Positions 34,270-42,882 of a DNA stretch of 64,000 bases are shown here, one piece after another (position 1 is the first letter of the stretch; the number at the start of each line of letters is the position of its first letter). The notes beneath the pieces are model-generated. The model was not told the origin of the DNA. It worked only from the letters and a program-made list of their open reading frames with translations, and ran no database searches. A program made the translations under genes and the position numbers. The stretch comes from Stackebrandtia albiflava (GTDB lineage: Bacteria > Actinomycetota > Actinomycetes > Mycobacteriales > Micromonosporaceae): assembly GCF_007994225.1 (NCBI RefSeq), contig NZ_VLLL01000005.1, positions 1,349,142-1,413,141 on the forward strand, given 5' to 3'.

Positions 34270-34275
34270 CAGACT
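34270..34275 (+). promoter_or_regulatory. -10-like box of a probable leaderless aroC promoter
   Basis: CAGACT ends 7 nt before the aroC GTG (34283); a -35-like GTGACG lies 16 nt upstream (34248-34253). No Shine-Dalgarno precedes the start. Confidence 0.35.
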
Positions 34276-34282
34276 TGCCGAC

Positions 34283-35461
34283 GTGCTGCGCTGGATGACC
34301 GCTGGAGAATCACACGGCCCGGCGTTGGTGGCGATCCTGGACGGGCTTCCCGCCGGGATCGGGATCACCAGCTCCGAGGTCGTCACCGAACTCGCCCGTC
34401 GCCGTCTCGGATACGGCCGGGGCGCCCGGATGAAGTTCGAACAGGACGTCGTGGAGTTCATCGGAGGGGTGAGGCACGGCCGCACCCTCGGTTCACCGGT
34501 GGCCGTCCGGGTCGGCAACTCCGAGTGGCCCAAGTGGGAACAGGTGATGGCCGCCGACCCGGTGGATCCGGAGTCGCTGGCGGGACTCGCCCGCAACGCG
34601 CCGCTCACCCGCCCTCGTCCCGGACACGCGGACCTGGCGGGCATGCAGAAGTACCACCACGCCGACGCCCGGCCGATCCTGGAGCGCGCCTCGGCGCGCG
34701 AGACCGCCGCACGGGTCGCGGTCGGGGCGGTCGCCAAGGCGTTCCTGAGTCAGGCACTGGGCGTCGAGATCGTCTCGCACGTGGTGGAACTGGGTTCCGT
34801 CGCCGCCGAACCCGGACTGCTCCCCGGCCCGGGCGACCGCGAGAAGGTGGACGCCGACCCGTTGCGGTGCATGGACCCGGCGGCCTCCGCGCGCATGGTC
34901 GCCGAGGTCGACGCGGCGAAGAAGGACGCCGACACCCTCGGCGGCATAGTGGAGGTGCTGGCGTACGGCGTTCCCCCCGGCCTGGGATCCCACGTGCAGT
35001 GGGACCGCAAACTCGACGCCCGGCTGGCGATGGCGTTGACCTCGATCCAGGCGATCAAGGGCGTCGAGATCGGTGACGCGTTCACGCAGGCCCGCTCCCG
35101 GGGATCGCGGGCGCACGACGAGATCACCGCGACACCGCAGGGCGTGCGTCGCACCACCGACCGCGCCGGCGGCCTGGAGGGCGGCATCACCACCGGTGAG
35201 CCGCTGCGGGTGCGTGCCGCGATGAAGCCGATCTCCTCGCTCACCCGTCCATTGAGTACGGTGGATGTGGTGACCGGCGAACCGGCCGAGGCCATCAACC
35301 AACGCTCCGACGTGTGCGCGGTACCCGCCGCCGCGGTGGTCGCCGAGTCGATGACGGCCTTCGTCCTGGCGGAGGCCGCGCTGGAGAAGTTCGGCGGCGA
35401 CTCCGTCGGTGAGACCGCACGAAACCTGGCCGCCTACCTCGAGAACCTGGTGATCCGATGA
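34283..35461 (+). CDS. aroC: Chorismate synthase
   Basis: 392 aa from the GTG at 34283, which gives the family N-terminus ([17 protein letters not shown]); an in-frame GTG 69 nt upstream adds non-homologous residues. Signature segments include [42 protein letters not shown] and [10 protein letters not shown]. It converts EPSP to chorismate using reduced FMN, the last shikimate step. The stop overlaps the aroKB start by 4 nt (ATGA). It heads a tightly overlapping aroC-aroKB-aroQ cluster. Confidence 0.95.
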   Translation: MLRWMTAGESHGPALVAILDGLPAGIGITSSEVVTELARRRLGYGRGARMKFEQDVVEFIGGVRHGRTLGSPVAVRVGNSEWPKWEQVMAADPVDPESLAGLARNAPLTRPRPGHADLAGMQKYHHADARPILERASARETAARVAVGAVAKAFLSQALGVEIVSHVVELGSVAAEPGLLPGPGDREKVDADPLRCMDPAASARMVAEVDAAKKDADTLGGIVEVLAYGVPPGLGSHVQWDRKLDARLAMALTSIQAIKGVEIGDAFTQARSRGSRAHDEITATPQGVRRTTDRAGGLEGGITTGEPLRVRAAMKPISSLTRPLSTVDVVTGEPAEAINQRSDVCAVPAAAVVAESMTAFVLAEAALEKFGGDSVGETARNLAAYLENLVIR

Positions 35462-37020
35462 GTCCCCGCGTGGTGCTGGTCGGCCCGCCCGGCAGCGGTA
35501 AGTCCACTGTGGGCGCGTTGTTGGCGCGTCGCTGGGACGTCGGCTTCCGCGACACCGACGCCGACATCGCCGCCGCCGCGGGTATGACGATCCCCGACAT
35601 CTTCCTCACACACGGCGAGGACCACTTCAGGGCGCTGGAACGCGACGCGGTCGCCACCGCGCTCGCCACACACGACGGTGTGCTGGCACTGGGCGGCGGC
35701 GCCGTCATGGCCGACGCCACCCGGGCGCTGTTGGCCGACCACACCGTGGTCTTCCTGTCGGTCGAACTGACCGCCGCGGTGGGAAGGGTCGGGCTCGGCG
35801 CGGGCCGGCCGCTGCTGGCCGTGAACCCACGCGCCACCATGAAGGCGCTGCTCGAACAGCGCCGGCCGTTGTACCGCGAGATCGCCGACTTCGAGATCGC
35901 CACGGACGGGACGACCCCCGAGCAGGTCGCCGACGAGATCGCCCGGTGGACGGGCGAGCCCGCCGTCATCCGGGTCGGCGGCGAGTCCGACGGATACGAC
36001 GTCGTCATCGGCCCCGACGCCACCATCGCCCTCACCGACCACCTCGCCGGGGCCACCCGCGCCGCCGTCCTGTACTCGGCCCCGCTGGAGGCGCACGCCG
36101 CCCGCGTCGCCGCGTACATCGGTGAACACGTCACCGTGCTCCCCGTGGAGGTCCCCGACGCCGAATCCGGCAAGACCGTGGACGTGGCGGCCCGGTGCTG
36201 GGACCGGCTCGCCGAGGCCGGGTTCACCCGCTCCGACGTCGTGATCGGCGTCGGCGGCGGCGCCGTCACCGACCTGGCGGGCTTCGTCGCGGCGTGCTGG
36301 CTCCGCGGCGTCCCGGTCATCCAGCTCCCCACCTCCACACTCGCCATGGTGGACGCGGCCGTGGGCGGCAAGACCGGCGTGAACGTCTCGGCGGGGAAGA
36401 ACCTCGTCGGCGCGTTCCACCCACCCCGGGCCGTACTGTGCGACCTCGGCACCCTCGCCACCCTGCCGGAACCCGACAGGGTGGCCGGGCTGGCCGAGAT
36501 CGTCAAATGCGGCCTCATCGCCGACCCGGTCATCCTCGACATCGTCGAGGCCGACCCCAAGGCGGCGATCGACCCGACGTCACCGCAGACCGCCGAGCTC
36601 GTTCGGCGGGCCGTCGCGGTCAAGGCCGAGGTCGTCACGGGGGACCTGCGTGAGACCGGTCGCCGCGCGATACTCAACTACGGGCACACCTTCGGGCACG
36701 CCGTGGAGAAGGTCGAGCACTTCGGTCGCCGTCACGGCGAGGCCGTGGCGATCGGGATGGTCTACGCCGCCGTGCTCGGCCGCCTCACCGGCCGGGCCGA
36801 TCTCGTCGACCGGACGCGGGCGATCCTCACCGCGGTGGGCCTGCCCACGGGATACCCCGGCGGCCGCTGGGAGGAACTGGACGCGGCGATGCGACTCGAC
36901 AAGAAGAACGTGGGCGACACCCGGCGCTTCGTGCTCCTCGACGACGTGGCCGCACCGGTGGTCGTCGACGACGTGACACCGGACCTGATGCTCGCCGCCT
37001 ACCGGGAGGTGTCGACGTGA
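35458..37020 (+). CDS. Fused shikimate kinase / 3-dehydroquinate synthase
   Basis: 520 aa, ATG start, no frame break between domains. Residues 1 to about 168 are shikimate kinase (P-loop GPPGSGKST at 9-17, DTDADI at 32-37, GGGAVM near 81, lid Arg in GRPLLA). Residues about 172-520 are 3-dehydroquinate synthase ([37 protein letters not shown], metal ligands in EIVKCG and the [11 protein letters not shown] helix). The protein therefore carries pathway steps 5 and 2. In most actinobacteria aroK and aroB are adjacent separate genes; here they are one polypeptide. Overlaps aroC and aroQ by 4 nt each. Confidence 0.93.
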   Translation: MSPRVVLVGPPGSGKSTVGALLARRWDVGFRDTDADIAAAAGMTIPDIFLTHGEDHFRALERDAVATALATHDGVLALGGGAVMADATRALLADHTVVFLSVELTAAVGRVGLGAGRPLLAVNPRATMKALLEQRRPLYREIADFEIATDGTTPEQVADEIARWTGEPAVIRVGGESDGYDVVIGPDATIALTDHLAGATRAAVLYSAPLEAHAARVAAYIGEHVTVLPVEVPDAESGKTVDVAARCWDRLAEAGFTRSDVVIGVGGGAVTDLAGFVAACWLRGVPVIQLPTSTLAMVDAAVGGKTGVNVSAGKNLVGAFHPPRAVLCDLGTLATLPEPDRVAGLAEIVKCGLIADPVILDIVEADPKAAIDPTSPQTAELVRRAVAVKAEVVTGDLRETGRRAILNYGHTFGHAVEKVEHFGRRHGEAVAIGMVYAAVLGRLTGRADLVDRTRAILTAVGLPTGYPGGRWEELDAAMRLDKKNVGDTRRFVLLDDVAAPVVVDDVTPDLMLAAYREVST

Positions 37021-37451
37021 ACGTGACGGTCCTCAACGGCCCCAACCTGAACCGGTTGGGTACCCGCGAACCACACATCTACGGTGCCGCCACCTACCGA
37101 GACCTGGAGACCCTGGTCGCCGACACCGCCGCACGGCTCGGCCTCACCGTGGAGATGCGCCAGACCAACGCGGAGTCGGAACTCCTCGGCTGGCTGCACG
37201 ACGCGGCCGACACCGGCACCGACGTGGTGTTGAACGCCGCCGCCTGGACCCACACGTCGGTGGCGGTCGGTGACGCCTGCGCCATGCTGACCGGCCGGTT
37301 GATCGAGGTGCACATCTCCAACGTGCACCGGCGTGAACCGTTCCGGCACCACTCCTACGTGTCGGCGCACGCCGACGGGGTCATCGTCGGATGCGGGCCG
37401 GACGGTTACCGCCTCGCCCTGGAACACCTGGCAGCGACCGCCCCGGGCTGA
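37017..37451 (+). CDS. aroQ: 3-dehydroquinate dehydratase, type II
   Basis: 144 aa, GTG start overlapping aroKB (GTGA). Type II signatures: [18 protein letters not shown] with catalytic Tyr22, the substrate loop [16 protein letters not shown] (usually NPGAYTHTS, so the Pro-Gly is replaced by Ala-Ala here), and the [17 protein letters not shown] segment with the catalytic His. It dehydrates 3-dehydroquinate, shikimate step 3. Dodecameric in characterised relatives. Convergent with the MFS gene. Confidence 0.93.
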   Translation: MNVTVLNGPNLNRLGTREPHIYGAATYRDLETLVADTAARLGLTVEMRQTNAESELLGWLHDAADTGTDVVLNAAAWTHTSVAVGDACAMLTGRLIEVHISNVHRREPFRHHSYVSAHADGVIVGCGPDGYRLALEHLAATAPG

Positions 37452-37457
37452 ACCCGG

Positions 37458-38705
37458 TCAACCGGCGGTCTCCGGCGGCAGTTCGTCCTCCAGGTGGTGC
37501 GGGCCGGTGGTGGTCCAGCCCGCCACGGCGTAGACGACGGCCGTCACCAGCAACAGCGCGAACGGCAGGGTCCAACTGCCGGTCGCCTCGAAGAGGACGC
37601 CGACCAGGAGCGGGCCCACACCCGCCATCAGGTAACCGCCGCTCTGCGCGAACGCCGACAGCGCGGCCGTGCCCGTGGGGGTGCGGGTACGCAGCGCGAA
37701 CAGCGTCAACATGAGTGGGAAGGTCCCCATCGCGACGGCGGTCAGCACCAGGCCCACCCAGGTGACCACCGCGTTGCCTCCCCACCACATGGCCGGCAGG
37801 CCCAGGAGGTAACCGGACACCAGGAACAGCATCATCCCCCGCTGGGTCGGCCGCCTCGCGGCCAGCACCGGGATCACCAGTGAGATCGGGATGCTGATGC
37901 CCGTGAACACCGCGAGCATGACGCCGGCCTCCGCCGAGGAGTAGCCGTGGTCGCGCATGATCTCCGGTAGCCAACCGAACATCACGTACGCGATCAAGGA
38001 CTGGCAGCCGAACGCCACCAGCATCATCCACGCGAGCCGGCTGCGCCCGATGCCGCGCACCCGGGCGGGCGCGGCGGGCACCGCGGTGTGCGACGGTGGC
38101 GCGGGCGGACGGCGCAGCAGCAGCCACGGCACCATCGCGACCAGGGCCGGAACCACCCACACACCCAGCGCGAGCTGCCAGTCGCCGCCGCTGGCCTGTT
38201 CCACCGGTACGGTAACCGCCGCCGCCAGCATCGCCCCGACCGCGAGCGACGTCGAGTAGGCGGTGGTGAGCGGGCCGATCCGGTCGGGGAAGTACCGCTT
38301 CACGATCGTGGGGATCGCGACGTTGCCGACCGCGCCTCCGGCCAGCGCCGCCGCACTGGCGAGCAGGAAGACCGGCACCGACGTGACACTCGACCGGACG
38401 ACCAGTCCGAGGACCATCGCGCCCAACGCGGTCAACAGGACGATCCGGTCGCCGAAGCGCCGTACCAGGGCGGGCGTGACACCGCCCAACGCGGCGAAGC
38501 AGATGACGGGCAGGGTGGTGAGGACCCCGGCCATGGCGGCACTGGTGGACAACCCGGCCTGGATCTCGGCGAGCAGCGGCCCGATACTGGTGACCGCCGT
38601 ACGCAGATTCAGCGCCGCGAGCAGGAGGCCCGTGACGACGAGCCACAGTGCGGGTGGGAGGGTGTCGCGCCGCCGAGCGCGGACCTGGGTGGATACCGCC
38701 GACAT
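37458..38705 (-). CDS. MFS transporter, CynX/NimT family
   Basis: 415 aa from the ATG at 38705 (AAGG 6-7 nt upstream); a longer frame to 38765 adds a non-conserved leader. Twelve hydrophobic helices, with the conserved LNLRTAVTSIGPLL in helix 1 and GGVTPALVRRFGDR between helices 2 and 3, typical of the cyanate/2-nitroimidazole transporter group. Substrate unknown. Monocistronic, convergent with aroQ. Confidence 0.85.
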   Translation of the reverse strand: MSAVSTQVRARRRDTLPPALWLVVTGLLLAALNLRTAVTSIGPLLAEIQAGLSTSAAMAGVLTTLPVICFAALGGVTPALVRRFGDRIVLLTALGAMVLGLVVRSSVTSVPVFLLASAAALAGGAVGNVAIPTIVKRYFPDRIGPLTTAYSTSLAVGAMLAAAVTVPVEQASGGDWQLALGVWVVPALVAMVPWLLLRRPPAPPSHTAVPAAPARVRGIGRSRLAWMMLVAFGCQSLIAYVMFGWLPEIMRDHGYSSAEAGVMLAVFTGISIPISLVIPVLAARRPTQRGMMLFLVSGYLLGLPAMWWGGNAVVTWVGLVLTAVAMGTFPLMLTLFALRTRTPTGTAALSAFAQSGGYLMAGVGPLLVGVLFEATGSWTLPFALLLVTAVVYAVAGWTTTGPHHLEDELPPETAG

Positions 38706-39009
38706 GAAGACCTTCGCGAGACTAGCGGGTGGGGTGGGAGGGCACCGTCCAGCGGTGGCAGCCACGACAGGCCAATGTAACCCCGGTCCGGTCCGGTCGA
38801 TTCCGGGTATGGCCGAGGTGTGGGAGACCTAACCCCCGTGCGTGGGGGGCGGCGCCTGGCGCACGGTGGCCCGGCGTCGGCCGTTACACTTGTTCGTCGC
38901 CCGCCCACCTCCACAGTCCGGCACTTCACGGTCCGGGTGGCGATCCCGCCGCCTCCGGCGGCCCGGCACGGTACTGACCGACCCACACGTGAGAGAGATC
39001 CCAACACAC
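38706..39009. other. 304-nt divergent intergenic region (MFS gene / efp)
   Basis: It holds the promoters of both divergent genes. A -10-like TACACT lies at 38885-38890 on the efp side without a convincing -35. Two small hairpins (CCCCC-GTGCGT-GGGGG near 38833 and CCGCCG-CCTC-CGGCGG near 38948) fall in the efp leader. No coding sequence is convincing here. Confidence 0.55.
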
Positions 39010-39567
39010 ATGGCAACCACGAACGACCTGAAGAACGGCATGGTGCTCAGCCTCGACGGCGTGCTGTGGACCGTGGTGAAGTTCCAGCACGTCAAGCCCG
39101 GTAAGGGCGGTGCGTTCGTGCGCACGACCTTGAAGAACGTGCTGTCGGGCAAGGTCGTAGACAAGACGTTCAACGCGGGCACCAAGGTGGAGACCGCCAC
39201 CGTCGACAAGCGCACCATGCAGTACCTGTACGCCACCGACGACGACTTCATCTTCATGGACATGGACACCTACGACCAGATCGGCGTACCCGCCGCGACC
39301 GTCGGCGACGCCAAGAACTTCCTGCTCCCCGAGGCGGAGGTCACCGTCGGGATCCACGAGGGCACCCCGCTGTACATCGAGCTGCCCGCCTCCGTGGAAC
39401 TGGAGGTGACCCACACCGAACCCGGCCTCCAGGGCGACCGCTCCAGCGGCGGCACGAAGCCGGCCACCGTGGAGACCGGAGCCAACGTGCAGGTGCCCCT
39501 GTTCATCACCAACGGTGAGAAGATCAAGGTGGACACCCGCGACGGCAAGTACATGAGCCGCGCGTAA
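39010..39567 (+). CDS. efp: Translation elongation factor P
   Basis: 185 aa, ATG start with GAGAGA about 10 nt upstream. Three beta-barrel domains: the N-terminal KOW-like domain with the P-site loop [20 protein letters not shown] (about 24-43), then EF-P OB domains ending in [16 protein letters not shown] rescues ribosomes stalled at polyproline. Residues at the loop tip (PGKGG) match the actinobacterial type. Upstream of nusB by 2 nt, so the two are co-transcribed. Confidence 0.96.
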   Translation: MATTNDLKNGMVLSLDGVLWTVVKFQHVKPGKGGAFVRTTLKNVLSGKVVDKTFNAGTKVETATVDKRTMQYLYATDDDFIFMDMDTYDQIGVPAATVGDAKNFLLPEAEVTVGIHEGTPLYIELPASVELEVTHTEPGLQGDRSSGGTKPATVETGANVQVPLFITNGEKIKVDTRDGKYMSRA

Positions 39568-39569
39568 CC

Positions 39570-40025
39570 GTGTCGGAGAAATCCCTGGCGGCGTTCCCCG
39601 CCCGCCGCAAGGCACGCAAGCGCGCGGTGGACGTCCTCTACGAGGCGGAGCAGCGTGACAGGCCGATCCGCGAGATCCTGGAGGCCAGGCGGCTGCTCGC
39701 CATGCGTGACCCGCAGATGCCCGGCATCCCCGAGTACACGATGACCCTGGTCGAGGGCGTCGCGGCCGACCTCGACGCGATCGACGACGCCGTGAGCGCC
39801 TGCCTGGAGGGCTGGGAACTCGACCGCATCGCCGCCGTAGACCGAAACATCCTGCGGGTCGCGACGTACGAACTCCGCCACGGCGACGAGGCGGTGGACG
39901 ACGCGGTCGTGATCAGCGAGGCGGTGAAGATCGCCGACGTGCTGTGCGGCGACGACTCGCCCGGCTTCATCAACGCGGTCCTGCAGAGCGTGGCCCGGCT
40001 CGACGGACGCCGGCGGGCGTCGTGA
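39570..40025 (+). CDS. nusB: Transcription antitermination factor NusB
   Basis: 151 aa, GTG start 2 nt after efp. All-helical NusB fold with the RNA/NusE-contact motif ARRKARKRAVDVLYEAEQRD at the N-terminus and the ERR-like C-terminal AVDRNILRVATYEL and SPGFINAVL segments. It acts in rRNA antitermination with NusE/S10 and NusA. The stop overlaps the VOC gene start (GTGA). The efp-nusB order is widely conserved in actinobacteria. Confidence 0.95.
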   Translation: MSEKSLAAFPARRKARKRAVDVLYEAEQRDRPIREILEARRLLAMRDPQMPGIPEYTMTLVEGVAADLDAIDDAVSACLEGWELDRIAAVDRNILRVATYELRHGDEAVDDAVVISEAVKIADVLCGDDSPGFINAVLQSVARLDGRRRAS

Positions 40026-40414
40026 CCGCGGACGGTCTCGGGTTCCATCACGTGACGCTCACCGTCTCCGACCTCGACCGTTCGATCGACTGGTACGGGC
40101 GCGTGCTGGGCCTGGCACCGGTGCGACGCGGGAGGCAGGACGGCATGGAGAAGGCGGTGTTGCGCGGCGACGGCGAGCTCCTGCTCGTCCTGGTGACCCA
40201 CGGTGACCGCGCCGAGGCCGGACCGTTCAGCGAGTTCCGCAGCGGACTCGACCACCTGTCGTTCGCCGTCTCCGACGGGGAGGCGTTGCGGCGCTGGGCG
40301 GGACGCCTCGACGACGCCGGCGTGGCGAGGTCGGAGGTCGTGGCCGGTTCCACCGGTGAGCTGATCGCCTTCCGGGATCCCGACGGGATCGCCCTGGAGT
40401 TCTACACGCGCTGA
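40022..40414 (+). CDS. VOC/glyoxalase-fold protein
   Basis: 130 aa from the GTG at 40022, overlapping nusB by 4 nt; an upstream in-frame start would lie deep inside nusB. Two beta-alpha-beta-beta-beta modules with metal-ligand positions His in FHHVTLTVSDLDRS, Glu/His in GLDHLSFAVSDG and the C-terminal Glu in IALEFYTR, with SIDWYGRVLGL typical of lyases/dioxygenases. Substrate unknown; it may be a glyoxalase or resistance-type protein. Last gene before a perfect terminator hairpin. Confidence 0.8.
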   Translation: MTADGLGFHHVTLTVSDLDRSIDWYGRVLGLAPVRRGRQDGMEKAVLRGDGELLLVLVTHGDRAEAGPFSEFRSGLDHLSFAVSDGEALRRWAGRLDDAGVARSEVVAGSTGELIAFRDPDGIALEFYTR

Positions 40415-40423
40415 ACACACGAA

Positions 40424-40455
40424 CCGCCCCGCCGGGTATGCGCCCGGCGGGGCGG
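40424..40455 (+). terminator. Perfect hairpin after the efp-nusB-VOC operon
   Basis: 13-bp perfect stem (40424-40436 with 40443-40455) around a 6-nt loop, 9 nt after the stop. No T-run. It also lies downstream of the convergent bldD gene. Confidence 0.75.
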
Positions 40456-40600
40456 TGTCACGTCACGGGGGTGTGCTGGGCCGAGGGGCCGTCGCGTACG
40501 CCGCGTCACGGGGTGTGTCGGCGGCTACCCGGCTCCGGGCGGGGACGGAGGTCCGACCGGTGGGGTGACGGGTAGCCGGATCGATCCGCGCGAGCGCGCG

Positions 40601-41113
40601 TTACTCCGCGTTCTCCTTCAACTCGGCGAAGAACTTCGCCGGGTCGGAGATCAGGACGCCGAGTTCGCTGAGCTTCTCAAGCAGCTGGGACGGGGTGGTG
40701 TCGTAGATGATCGCCAGAGCGGCCAGGTCGTCCGCCCGGATCGAGAGGATCCGGCCGTTGTAGTCGCCCCGGCGCTGCTGGATACCACGCGCGTACCGTG
40801 CGACGTGGGTCAGCTCGGGAGAGCTGTGGTCGTACAGGGCGGCGAGATCAAGGGTGAGCTTGCTGCCCGGCTCCACCGGAAGCGGCGCGCCGTCGGGGAG
40901 CAGTTCCGCGACCGGGACGCGGTAGAACACCGCGAGCTCGGCCAGTCGAGCCACCGTGATGGCACGGTCGCCACGCTCGTAAGAACCGATGACGACGGCC
41001 TTCCACTTGCCGCCCGACTTGTCCTCCACACCCTGCAGGGAGAGACCCTGCTGGATACGGATGTCCCGCAGACGGTTACCGAGGAATTTCGCGTACTCGG
41101 GTGACGAAGCCAT
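40601..41113 (-). CDS. bldD: Developmental regulator BldD
   Basis: 170 aa from the ATG at 41113 (GGAG 9 nt upstream). The N-terminal XRE-type HTH spans about 8-70 (LGNRLRDIRIQQGLSLQGVE, VIGSYERGDRAITVARLAEL). The C-terminal domain contains the complete c-di-GMP signature: Arg115-Gly-Asp117, eight residues, then Arg126-Ala-Asp-Asp129 (RxD-x8-RxxD). In streptomycetes, c-di-GMP tetramers bridge two BldD molecules to repress sporulation genes. Presence of the motif implies c-di-GMP-responsive regulation here. A strong promoter and a BldD-like site precede it, and it is divergent from the pyr operon. Confidence 0.93.
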   Translation of the reverse strand: MASSPEYAKFLGNRLRDIRIQQGLSLQGVEDKSGGKWKAVVIGSYERGDRAITVARLAELAVFYRVPVAELLPDGAPLPVEPGSKLTLDLAALYDHSSPELTHVARYARGIQQRRGDYNGRILSIRADDLAALAIIYDTTPSQLLEKLSELGVLISDPAKFFAELKENAE

Positions 41114-41171
41114 TCGATGTACTCCAGGTGATGGGGGATAGGACGTAACCGTTTTCTGGCTACGCAGCGTG

Positions 41172-41200
41172 ACTCTAGGCGATGCCAAAACCCGGTGCAA
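41172..41200 (-). promoter_or_regulatory. bldD promoter (sigma70-like)
   Basis: On the minus strand TTGCAC (41195-41200), 17 nt, then TAGAGT (41172-41177): an excellent housekeeping promoter, giving a leader of roughly 50 nt before the ATG. The AGTCACG after the -10 could itself be half of a BldD site. Confidence 0.65.
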
Positions 41201-41228
41201 GTGGGGGTGGGCACAATTCTCACTATGC

Positions 41229-41243
41229 GTGACGGGATTTCAC
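41229..41243. promoter_or_regulatory. BldD-like operator in the bldD-pyrR gap
   Basis: GTGA-N7-TCAC, part of a longer TCACT...GTGAC...TCACC cluster (41220-41244). BldD in Streptomyces binds AGTGA/TCACC-type inverted repeats. It lies about 30-60 nt upstream of the bldD promoter, and 138 nt from pyrR. Autoregulation of bldD is the expected role. Confidence 0.5.
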
Positions 41244-41320
41244 CCCCAAAAAGGGCGATAGCGTGCGAAAACCCCCTTACTCTGGGTTGATCTGGCTCAT
41301 TGGCGCCAACCGGTCCGGGG

Positions 41321-41326
41321 TAGCAT
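41321..41326 (+). promoter_or_regulatory. Possible pyr operon -10 box
   Basis: TAGCAT, with TTGGCG (41300-41305) 15 nt upstream as an imperfect -35. It would start the transcript just before the PyrR-binding leader. Confidence 0.4.
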
Positions 41327-41340
41327 TCTGCGCGACCATT

Positions 41341-41378
41341 CTTTAACGGACCGTCCAGTGAGGCGGAGAAGGAGGTCA
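41341..41378 (+). promoter_or_regulatory. PyrR-binding RNA leader overlapping the pyrR ribosome-binding site
   Basis: The leader ends in a segment (about 41350-41375) with the order GGACCGTCC, AGTGAGGC, GGAGAAGGAGG that matches the conserved PyrR-binding loop of actinobacterial pyr leaders, and its 3' part contains the Shine-Dalgarno of pyrR. Binding of PyrR-UMP would hide the ribosome-binding site, giving translational feedback on the operon. The resemblance is by eye. Confidence 0.6.
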
Positions 41379-41380
41379 AG

Positions 41381-41956
41381 GTGGCAGAGCCTGCCCATGA
41401 CCAGGCCGGAGACACCCGGCCGGCCCGACAGATACTGTCCGATTCGGACATCTCCCGGGTGATCGACCGTATCGCCCACCAGATCCTCGAGAAGACGCGC
41501 GGCGCGGCCGAGACGGTGCTGCTGGGAATCCCCACGCGCGGCGTCCCCCTGGCGAGCCGGCTCGCCGAACGGATCGCCGCCTTCGAGGGCGCGACGATCC
41601 CACACGGCGCGCTCGACGTCACCCTCTACCGCGACGACCTGCGGATCCGGGGCGCGCGGGCACTCGGCCCCACCGACGTCCCCGCCGACGGCGTCGACGG
41701 ACGCCGGGTCATCCTGGTCGACGACGTCCTCTACTCCGGCCGCACCGTCCGGGCTGCGTTGAACGCCCTCTACGACCTCGGCCGTCCCTCCCAGGTCCAA
41801 CTGGCCGTCCTGGTCGACCGGGGGCACCGGCAGTTGCCGATCCGCGCCGACTACGTGGGCAAGAACATACCCACCGCCGCCAGCGAGAACGTCTCCGTTC
41901 ACCTCAAGGAGCACGACGGGACCGACGAGGTGCTGTTGTCGGGAGGTGCGGCGTGA
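41381..41956 (+). CDS. pyrR: Pyrimidine operon regulator / uracil phosphoribosyltransferase PyrR
   Basis: 191 aa, GTG start 5 nt after GGAGG in the RNA leader. Type I PRTase fold with the PRPP-binding motif [13 protein letters not shown] (about 109-121), [15 protein letters not shown] and a C-terminal [11 protein letters not shown] region. PyrR binds pyr leader RNA when UMP is high and stops operon expression, and has minor UPRTase activity. First gene of the pyr operon; overlaps pyrB by 4 nt (GTGA). Confidence 0.95.
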   Translation: MAEPAHDQAGDTRPARQILSDSDISRVIDRIAHQILEKTRGAAETVLLGIPTRGVPLASRLAERIAAFEGATIPHGALDVTLYRDDLRIRGARALGPTDVPADGVDGRRVILVDDVLYSGRTVRAALNALYDLGRPSQVQLAVLVDRGHRQLPIRADYVGKNIPTAASENVSVHLKEHDGTDEVLLSGGAA

Positions 41957-42882
41957 ACCGTCACCTGCTGTCGGCGGCCGACCTCGACCGCGACACCGCC
42001 ACACTGATCCTCGACACCGCCCGGGGAATGGCCGCAGCGATGACCGGCCGCGAGGTGCGCAAGCTGCCCACCCTGCGCGGCCGGACCGTCGTCAACCTCT
42101 TCTACGAGGACTCCACCCGTACCCGCGTCTCCTTCGAGGCCGCCGCCAAGCGGTTGTCCGCCGACGTGGTCACGTTCTCCGCCAAGGGTTCCAGTGTCAG
42201 CAAGGGCGAGAGCCTGAAGGACACCGCGCTCACCCTCCAGGCGATGGGGGCCGACGCCGTCGTGGTGCGCCACTCCGCCTCCGGCGCTCCGCACCGGTTG
42301 ACCGAGTGGCTCGACGGAAGCGTCGTCAACGCCGGAGACGGCACGCACGAGCACCCCACCCAGGCACTCCTGGACGCCTACACCATCCGGGAACGCATGG
42401 GACGGCTGGAGGGACTGCGGGTGGCGATCGTCGGCGACGTCCTGCACAGCCGGGTCGCCCGCTCCAACGTCCACCTGCTCACGACCTTCGGCGCCGACGT
42501 CACCCTGGTGGCGCCGCCGACGCTGCTGCCGGTCGGAGTCACCGACTGGCCCGTCGACGTCTCCTACGACCTCGACGGCGTACTGCCCAAGGTGGACGTC
42601 GTCATGATGCTGCGGGTGCAGCGGGAGCGCATGAACGACTCCTTCTTCCCGTCGGCACGTGAGTACAGCCGCCGGTACGGTCTCGACACCGCGAGGATGG
42701 CGCGACTGCCCGGCGAGGCGATCGTGATGCACCCCGGTCCGATGATCCGGGGGATGGAGATCGCCGCCGAGGTCGCCGACTCCGCCCGTTCGGTGATCGT
42801 CGACCAGGTGGCCAACGGAGTGCTGGTGCGGATGGCCGTGCTCTATCTGCTGTTGTCGGGTGAGAAGGGAAGCATGGCATGA
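41953..42882 (+). CDS. pyrB: Aspartate carbamoyltransferase catalytic subunit
   Basis: 309 aa, GTG start overlapping pyrR. The carbamoyl-phosphate motif STRTR (about 54-58), the 80s-loop Lys in [18 protein letters not shown] (about 135-142) and the Arg in LRVQRERM are intact. Condenses carbamoyl phosphate with aspartate, the committed step. There is no pyrI regulatory-subunit gene; feedback must come through PyrR and carAB. Overlaps pyrC by 4 nt (ATGA). Confidence 0.96.
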   Translation: MNRHLLSAADLDRDTATLILDTARGMAAAMTGREVRKLPTLRGRTVVNLFYEDSTRTRVSFEAAAKRLSADVVTFSAKGSSVSKGESLKDTALTLQAMGADAVVVRHSASGAPHRLTEWLDGSVVNAGDGTHEHPTQALLDAYTIRERMGRLEGLRVAIVGDVLHSRVARSNVHLLTTFGADVTLVAPPTLLPVGVTDWPVDVSYDLDGVLPKVDVVMMLRVQRERMNDSFFPSAREYSRRYGLDTARMARLPGEAIVMHPGPMIRGMEIAAEVADSARSVIVDQVANGVLVRMAVLYLLLSGEKGSMA

